Shown in pieces: positions 58,927 to 64,000 of a DNA stretch of 64,000 nucleotides. Numbering within the stretch: position 1 is the stretch's first letter; every line of letters begins with the position of its first letter. The notes under the pieces were generated by a model that was given only the letters and a program-made list of their open reading frames with translations, did not search any database and was not told where the DNA came from. The stretch spans positions 1-64,000 of the forward strand of contig JAEWYW010000038.1 of assembly GCA_023458535.1 (NCBI GenBank), read 5' to 3'. Source of the DNA: Bacteroidota bacterium. GTDB taxonomy: Bacteria; Bacteroidota; Bacteroidia; Flavobacteriales; Weeksellaceae. Made by a program: the position numbers and the translations under genes.

Positions 58927-59434
58927 AATAGTATACGGACTTTATGCTGATGACGACGATTTGATGAACGGCGTTAGAGCATTCAATGATAAAGGAATAA
59001 AAATAAACGAAGTTTATACTCCATTTCCAGTTCACGGACTAGATAAAGCTTTAGGTTTAAAGAAAACTAGAATTTCTGATGCTGCTTTTATCTATGGTGT
59101 ATATGGTGTTACGATAGGTGCTTTGGTTACTTATTATACCATGATTCACGATTGGCCTCAAAATATTGGTGGTAAACCATCATTCGATTGGGGACATAAT
59201 ATGCCGGCTTTCGTAGTTCCAATGTTTGAATTAATGGTATTTTGTGCAGCACACATGATGTCTTGGACTTTCTTAATCAGAAATAAAATGTATCCTGGTT
59301 GTCCTCCACAAAACCCAGATCCAAGAACTACAGATGATAAGTTTATGATGGAATTTGTAACTGATGATGTAGAATCTGTAAAACAGTTGCTAGTAGAAAC
59401 TGGAGTTGAAGAAATAACTGTAAAAGACGCGTAA
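58913..59434 (+). CDS. actD: Alternative complex III membrane subunit ActD (DUF3341)
   Basis: 173 aa from ATG 58913 (MSTTKIVYGLYADDDDLMNG); the frame from 58886 only adds residues inside actC. The DUF3341 pattern is clear: KIVYGLYADDDDLMNGVRAF, YTPFPVHGLDKALGLKKTRI, two membrane helices (AAFIYGVYGVTIGALVTYYT and VPMFELMVFCAAHMMSWTFL), and a C-terminal soluble domain (VKQLLVETGVEEITV). It is a structural part of the complex. The 14-bp overlap with actC and the 1-bp gap to actE indicate coupled translation. Confidence 0.94.
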   Translation: MSTTKIVYGLYADDDDLMNGVRAFNDKGIKINEVYTPFPVHGLDKALGLKKTRISDAAFIYGVYGVTIGALVTYYTMIHDWPQNIGGKPSFDWGHNMPAFVVPMFELMVFCAAHMMSWTFLIRNKMYPGCPPQNPDPRTTDDKFMMEFVTDDVESVKQLLVETGVEEITVKDA

Positions 59435-59435
59435 G

Positions 59436-60137
59436 ATGAAAAAGAATATTTTAAAGATTACAGCAGTTCTAGGTTTCACTACAGTTTTATTAAACTCTTG
59501 TGGTCCTAAAGAAAATACACCTCTTGTATATTTCCCAGATATGTACTTCCCAGTAGCTTATGATCCTTTGATGAAAGCTCAAGATGCATACTCTAAACAT
59601 GAAAACGAAATTCCAGCATTTGTTAAAAATGGCGGAGCAACAGGAATGGCTCCTGTAGACGGAACCGTTTCTCAAAATAAAGACGGAGTTATTGGAGCTA
59701 ATTATGGTAAAGCATTGACACCTGATCAGTATAATGCTGGTTACGATGCTTCGAAGGGTGTTTCTGTATCACCTTTAGATCCTAAGAATAGAGAGAAAGA
59801 CTTGGAAAGAGGAAAAATCTTGTTCGATCACACATGTTCTGCTTGTCATGGTACTGGTGGTGATGGACAAGGTCCAATCGTACAAAGTGGAGCATATTCA
59901 GGAGTTCCTAATTATGCAGATAGAGAAATTACAGTAGGTTCTGTACATTATGTTTTAACACATGGTAGAAATACAATGGGATCTTATGCAGGACAATTGC
60001 TTCCTGGTGACCGTTGGAGAGTAGCTATGTATGTAATGGATGCATTTAAGAAAGGTGCCGTGGCTCCCGCAGCTGCAGCAACTACAGGAGCAGCTCCAGC
60101 AGAAACAGACACCAAAACAGAAACCGCAACTAAATAA
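59436..60137 (+). CDS. actE: Alternative complex III cytochrome c subunit ActE
   Basis: 233 aa. The lipoprotein signal is MKKNILKITAVLGFTTVLLN followed by S-C. One haem site CSACHGTGGDGQGP (about residue 135) lies in a class I cytochrome c domain, with the axial Met probably in RNTMGSYAGQLLPGDRW. An Ala/Thr/Lys-rich tail ends the protein. It is membrane-anchored on the periplasmic side and accepts electrons within the complex. It sits between actD and actF as in other Bacteroidota operons. Confidence 0.94.
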   Translation: MKKNILKITAVLGFTTVLLNSCGPKENTPLVYFPDMYFPVAYDPLMKAQDAYSKHENEIPAFVKNGGATGMAPVDGTVSQNKDGVIGANYGKALTPDQYNAGYDASKGVSVSPLDPKNREKDLERGKILFDHTCSACHGTGGDGQGPIVQSGAYSGVPNYADREITVGSVHYVLTHGRNTMGSYAGQLLPGDRWRVAMYVMDAFKKGAVAPAAAATTGAAPAETDTKTETATK

Positions 60138-60148
60138 AAAGAAAAGAA

Positions 60149-61480
60149 ATGTATAGTTTTTCACCAAAATTAAAATCAACTTCTATAATAGTTCTTATTG
60201 TAGGTTTAGTTTTATTTGGGATCGGTTATTTCATGAATCATGGAATCGACGATGTTAAAATAGAGCACATGATGGAAGCTGTTCATGCTTCTGGCCATGA
60301 TAACCCTACTCATTCTAGTGAATTGGTTGGTCCGCAAGACCACGCAGCGCACTTAGAGCACGCAAAAATGCAAATTCATAATCAGCCATTGGCTGCCATT
60401 CATTTTGTTGCTGTGTTCTTTTTTGCAGTAAGCTGCTGTGTACTTTTCTTTTATTCTATTCAGCATGCTGCACATGCGGGATGGTCTATTATTGTAACAA
60501 GAGTAATGGAGGCAATTGCTTCATACATCCCTTGGGGAGGTGCAATCCTTATCATTATCATGCTTCTTAATATTTTCCATTATGGTCACCTTTTCCATTG
60601 GATGGATGCCGATCTTACTGATCCTAATTCGCCAAATTTTGATGTGATTCTTTATGAGAAAAAGAAGTTTTTAAATATTCCTTTTTATGCATTTAGAACT
60701 ATCCTATATGTGGTAGGTGCATCTTTCTTCGCATGGAAATTAAAAGCAATATCTAAGAAAGTAGACGAAACTAAATCAAAAGTAGATTATCAAATGTTAT
60801 ACAGATGGAACGTTGGTTACATCGCATTCTTCGGGTTTGCTTCTGCAGCTTGGGCTTGGGATTGGTTAATGTCTATCGACCCTCACTGGTATTCTACAAT
60901 GTATATCTGGTATGCAATGGTAAGTTGTTTATCTAGTGGTATTGCTGTAATCATCTTAATAAGTGTATTCTTAAAGAAGAATGGTTTCTTGCCACAGTTT
61001 AATGACAATCACTTGCACGACTTAGGGAAGTTCTTATTTGCAACTTCAATGCTTTGGACGTACACATGGTTCTGTCAGTTCATGTTATACTGGTATGCGA
61101 ACGTTCCGGAAGAAGTGAATTATTTCTTTGGTAGATTTGTGTACTATGCACCAACATTCTTACCAATGCTAATTTTAAACTTCCTTATTCCTTTGTTGGT
61201 AATGGTAAGTTCAAGCATCAAGAGAAATTATAAGGTGGTTACTATTATGGCGGTAGTTGTAATACTTGGTCACATCTTAGATTATTTCAATATGGTAATG
61301 CCAGGAACGGTAGGTCCTTATTGGAAAACTCCTGAAGTTTTATTATTGGTGGTTGGAGCGATTTTATTTATTGTTGGATTGTTTACATTCACAGTAATGA
61401 GTGCTCTTTCTAAACTGAAGTTAATTCCTACAGGAAACCCATACCTTCACGAATCAGAAATTTACGAGTATCCTTTCTAA
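60149..61480 (+). CDS. actF: Alternative complex III quinol-binding membrane subunit ActF
   Basis: 443 aa with about ten membrane helices, related to ActC but with a His-rich periplasmic loop near the start (HMMEAVHASGHDNPTHSSEL then DHAAHLEHAKMQ). ASAAWAWDWLMSIDPHWYST and MLWTYTWFCQFMLYWYANVP are typical ActF segments. It is the second NrfD-like subunit of the complex. It is the last gene of the operon: a strong terminator follows at 61498-61531, and the terminal oxidase genes found behind actF in many Flavobacteriia are not there. Confidence 0.94.
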   Translation: MYSFSPKLKSTSIIVLIVGLVLFGIGYFMNHGIDDVKIEHMMEAVHASGHDNPTHSSELVGPQDHAAHLEHAKMQIHNQPLAAIHFVAVFFFAVSCCVLFFYSIQHAAHAGWSIIVTRVMEAIASYIPWGGAILIIIMLLNIFHYGHLFHWMDADLTDPNSPNFDVILYEKKKFLNIPFYAFRTILYVVGASFFAWKLKAISKKVDETKSKVDYQMLYRWNVGYIAFFGFASAAWAWDWLMSIDPHWYSTMYIWYAMVSCLSSGIAVIILISVFLKKNGFLPQFNDNHLHDLGKFLFATSMLWTYTWFCQFMLYWYANVPEEVNYFFGRFVYYAPTFLPMLILNFLIPLLVMVSSSIKRNYKVVTIMAVVVILGHILDYFNMVMPGTVGPYWKTPEVLLLVVGAILFIVGLFTFTVMSALSKLKLIPTGNPYLHESEIYEYPF

Positions 61481-61497
61481 GATATTCCCAATCATAT

Positions 61498-61531
61498 AAA
61501 AACTCCCCTAGATTAGTCTTGGGGAGTTTTT
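61498..61531 (+). terminator. Terminator of the act operon
   Basis: Perfect 11-bp arms AAAAACTCCCC (61498-61508) and GGGGAGTTTTT (61521-61531) are followed by a T run. Confidence 0.9.
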
Positions 61532-61580
61532 TTATGTAACAAATACATTGTCGGCTGCTACTTATATATAAAATTGTACA

Positions 61581-62594
61581 ATGAAGAAAATTACATCGTT
61601 ACTTTTCCTGTTTTTTATCATCATCAGTAATGCACAAACTGTCACCATAATATCTGAAATCTCGCGCAAACCTTTGCCAAAAGTCACCGTGTTCGGTAAA
61701 AACGGGAATATACTTGCTACAACAGATATTGATGGAAAGTTCGACCGTTCCGCAGTGGAACCCAAACAGGAAGGCTACCAGCTTGTTTACAATAATAGCG
61801 TAATTGCAGATCTTAATTATCAGGATTTTCAAAAAGATATTATTGAAGTGAACGATAAAACACGACTTATAGAACAGGTGGTTATGAAGAAATCTAAACC
61901 TGCCAAGTATATGTATCTTCATGGAAATTTTAACTCTTACCTCACCATCAACAATAAGCTTAACTGTTATGCAGACGGTATTATTACTTATATTTTTGAT
62001 AATAAAACTAAAAAACTTAAGAGCTCGAGAGTGGAGCAGTACAGGGTTTATGTGATGGAAGAAGCAGAAGAAGACCGTAAAAAAGTCGCAACACTGGTGT
62101 ACGATAATATGTTGGATATTCCAAAGCTCAAAAATCTTTCAAGGATTGATGAACTTAAAGAAAAAAAGAACTTAAAATATAAAGAACTTTCTGGTGACAA
62201 TAAAGATGAAATTGAATTCTTAACCGAAGTACTCCAAGACAAAGAATTTTCGCTTTTTGGATATCGTTTTTTTGATTTGAAAGGAATCATCAGCATGGCT
62301 TTCGAAAAAAGTGGCCCTAAAACCATTAAAACCTTTCTTGAATACAACGAAATAGAGTACACGAAGATTAAACATAAATCTGAATCAGAATACAACCAAT
62401 TCATCGCTTACAGCAATTTCTATCCAACTGAATTATCTTTTGAGAACGAAGATGCCGCAGAAAACGTGAAATTCAGAAAGGAAAACAGCAACTACTCAAC
62501 TTCTTACTGGGATCAAGAAGATTTTCCTAACATGCTCAATGTTTTTAAAGGATATTTTGGAAATGACATGAAAGAAATGCCTAATAAAAAATAA
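61581..62594 (+). CDS. Exported protein with a carboxypeptidase-like regulatory domain
   Basis: 337 aa. The signal peptide is MKKITSLLFLFFIIISNAQ. The next 80 residues (ISRKPLPKVTVFGKNGNILA, then TTDIDGKFD) have the carboxypeptidase-like regulatory/CarboxypepD_reg pattern, a small beta-sandwich common in exported Bacteroidota proteins. The remaining 230 residues, beginning SKPAKYMYLHGNFNSYLTIN, are Lys/Glu/Tyr-rich and I do not recognise them. There is no T9SS sorting domain or membrane helix. It lies between the act terminator and another exported protein gene. Function unknown. Confidence 0.7.
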   Translation: MKKITSLLFLFFIIISNAQTVTIISEISRKPLPKVTVFGKNGNILATTDIDGKFDRSAVEPKQEGYQLVYNNSVIADLNYQDFQKDIIEVNDKTRLIEQVVMKKSKPAKYMYLHGNFNSYLTINNKLNCYADGIITYIFDNKTKKLKSSRVEQYRVYVMEEAEEDRKKVATLVYDNMLDIPKLKNLSRIDELKEKKNLKYKELSGDNKDEIEFLTEVLQDKEFSLFGYRFFDLKGIISMAFEKSGPKTIKTFLEYNEIEYTKIKHKSESEYNQFIAYSNFYPTELSFENEDAAENVKFRKENSNYSTSYWDQEDFPNMLNVFKGYFGNDMKEMPNKK

Positions 62595-62625
62595 AATTCT
62601 TATATTAGTTACACTTTCAAATGTT

Positions 62626-62633
62626 TAATTTTG
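62626..62633 (+). promoter_or_regulatory. Promoter -7 box of the 62.6 kb lipoprotein gene
   Basis: TAATTTTG matches TAnnTTTG. It covers the TTG at 62631 that opens the longest frame, and lies 15 bp before the ATG at 62649, which is therefore the start. Confidence 0.65.
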
Positions 62634-62648
62634 ATTAAAATTTTTCAC

Positions 62649-63797
62649 ATGAAAAAAATTACCTTTTTATTGATAGTTGGAGCACTTGTATTATCGAGTT
62701 GTAAAAAAGATCATGTGGACGCAAGCAGTCCTAAAGCTTTCCAAACCAGTATCAACGATATGGCATCTAGTCTTAGCACCATCAAACAGATAAAGTTTAA
62801 TGAAGCGCTCTACATTCTAAAGACGTTTGGTGTAGATGCTGAAGGAGACCAAAACGAGCTTAAAGCATTATCCAAACTATTAGAAGGTAAAAAGGTTCCG
62901 GAAATTCTTGCAATGGCAGATCAGGTTGCAGCTAAAAATGATATTACTTGGTCCAGCACAGCGCCACCGTCTTTGGGTGAAATGAATATCTTCGGTAGTG
63001 AAGCGGCAAAAGAAAGTGATCCTAACGATGTACGTGCCAATTCACTTAACATCAATGTTAACCCCACTGGTGACAATGGTTCTGGACCCACAGGCTTGCA
63101 GATTGTTCCGCGTTTGGTGGATCTTAAAAATAAAAATGTTGCTTTCTCAGGTGCTGGGCTCGAAACCACCCTCGAAATTTTCAGCAATGGAAGCCGAATT
63201 TATTCTGCGAAAAACTTAATGTCTGATAACAATTTCCCAGGTTTCAATTTTAAATTTTCGTCCATTCCAGCGGAAAAAGTAATTGACAATAAAATCGATA
63301 TCACCGTTTCTGTAAAAACTACTGCAAAAATCTATAAAATGACTAAAGTTGGTGTAGATGTCAACTCCACCGCTTTAAGAATGCCTCCACCACCAAAACA
63401 GGACACCCTACAAGTGTATGATCCGAGCATCACAGACCCTGAAAACCCAGGTGTAAAAGCGCCCGATACCAAGCCTGCGGCTGACCCTAAAGCAGCGGTT
63501 TCAAAATTCTTGGGGAATCTGAATTCTCAGAACTTAAAAGCGGCTTTCGACAGTTCCGATAATCCGAGTTGGGGCTCTTACGAATCTTTTTCCAGTCCTA
63601 CATCAGGCTTTGGGACAGTTAAAAACTTAACGGTAAAAAATATTTCAACAAAATCAGTCTCGCCAACATCTGCAAGCGTAAATGCAACATATGATGTAAC
63701 GGACAAACAAGGGAAAACCACCGCGTTAATGGTGAATTTTGGATTGAAAAATGTAAATGGAGAATGGAAAATTTCAAGCTATAAAATCAATCCTTAA
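62649..63797 (+). CDS. Conserved lipoprotein of unknown function
   Basis: 382 aa from ATG 62649. The signal MKKITFLLIVGALVLSS is followed by the lipobox Cys and KKD. The first part after the signal (KAFQTSINDMASSLSTIKQI then KFNEALYILKTFGVDAEGDQ) is helical and resembles DUF6694-type Bacteroidota lipoproteins (low confidence). A Pro/Asp-rich linker (about residues 240-285, PPPPKQDTLQVYDPS) leads to a C-terminal domain ending VNGEWKISSYKINP, similar in feel to NTF2-like or DUF4878 lipoprotein ends. Its stop shares a base with the apt start (TAATG), so it and apt are translationally coupled. Confidence 0.7.
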   Translation: MKKITFLLIVGALVLSSCKKDHVDASSPKAFQTSINDMASSLSTIKQIKFNEALYILKTFGVDAEGDQNELKALSKLLEGKKVPEILAMADQVAAKNDITWSSTAPPSLGEMNIFGSEAAKESDPNDVRANSLNINVNPTGDNGSGPTGLQIVPRLVDLKNKNVAFSGAGLETTLEIFSNGSRIYSAKNLMSDNNFPGFNFKFSSIPAEKVIDNKIDITVSVKTTAKIYKMTKVGVDVNSTALRMPPPPKQDTLQVYDPSITDPENPGVKAPDTKPAADPKAAVSKFLGNLNSQNLKAAFDSSDNPSWGSYESFSSPTSGFGTVKNLTVKNISTKSVSPTSASVNATYDVTDKQGKTTALMVNFGLKNVNGEWKISSYKINP

Positions 63798-64000
63798 TGG
63801 CATCGGAAAAACTCATTCAAACCTTAGAAAAAACCATAGAGAATATCCCCGACTTTCCCATTCCAGGTATTCAGTTTAAAGATATTTCTCCAATTTTTCT
63901 GCATCCCGAACTGTATAAAGAAGTGGTGGCAGATTTCGCAAGCTTCAGCAAAGGTAAAATTGATGTTGTGTGTGGTATCGAAAGTAGAGGTTATCTTTTT
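63797..64000 (+). CDS. apt: Adenine phosphoribosyltransferase, N-terminal part (partial)
   Basis: 68 codons are visible before the right edge, from the ATG at 63797 (MASEKLIQTLEKTIENIPDF). PDFPIPGIQFKDISPIFLHP and DVVCGIESRGYLF are strong Apt signatures (the family pattern is D-F-P-x-P-G-I-x-F-x-D-I-x-P and G-I-E-S-R-G). It salvages adenine to AMP using PRPP, which is supplied by Prs (40999-41937). The PRPP-binding loop lies beyond the window. It overlaps the preceding lipoprotein stop by one base. Confidence 0.93.
   Translation, partial: MASEKLIQTLEKTIENIPDFPIPGIQFKDISPIFLHPELYKEVVADFASFSKGKIDVVCGIESRGYLF

Overview
The window looks like a chromosome segment of a Bacteroidota bacterium of the Chryseobacterium/Weeksellaceae type. 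This rests on the strong AT bias, the -7 promoter element TAnnTTTG in front of many genes, a type III glutamine synthetase, gliding protein GldH, a type IX secretion sorting domain, and a six-gene alternative complex III operon. The genus is inferred from overall resemblance and was not tested.

Region 1 (1-9.6 kb) is an accessory type VI secretion (T6SS) effector island, more AT-rich than the rest. It begins in the tail of a VgrG spike. A DUF805 membrane protein follows, then a DUF2931 lipoprotein whose signal peptide is out of frame, a Tle1-like (DUF2235) lipase split by a frameshift, a possible adaptor, and an intact PAAR-like (DUF4280) effector with a SleB-like C-terminal domain. After that come two further, progressively decayed copies of the PAAR-like module, interleaved with small lipoprotein or secreted proteins that look like immunity proteins. 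This eroding effector/immunity array is the most unusual part of the window.

Region 2 (9.6-23 kb) is core genome: an ExbB-ExbD-TonB energy-transduction operon, a DUF885 lipoprotein, endonuclease III facing a Bcp peroxiredoxin, a TolC-SprT-ManC run, folC, two identical tRNA-Val genes, and a DUF6909-type protein with a nucleoside-phosphorylase-like end.

Region 3 (23-35 kb) holds a type IX-secreted protein, type III glutamine synthetase, an NlpC/P60 lipoprotein, a pentapeptide-repeat protein and the tightly overlapped rod-shape operon mreB-mreC-mreD-pbp2-rodA.

Region 4 (35-45 kb) holds hemA-hemC-hemD-hemE, sufS, rplY (L25/Ctc), prs, and a FadL-type porin with an SGNH hydrolase lipoprotein.

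Region 5 (45-64 kb) holds ricT-gldH-pbp1A, selO with a membrane protein, a SPOR protein, the alternative complex III operon actABCDEF (quinol to cytochrome c electron transfer, no oxidase genes directly behind), two conserved exported proteins and the start of apt.

Promoter -7 boxes fix several starts downstream of the longest open frame (nth, prs, hemA, the DUF885, DUF6909 and 62.6 kb lipoprotein genes). Most transcription units end in clear hairpin terminators.
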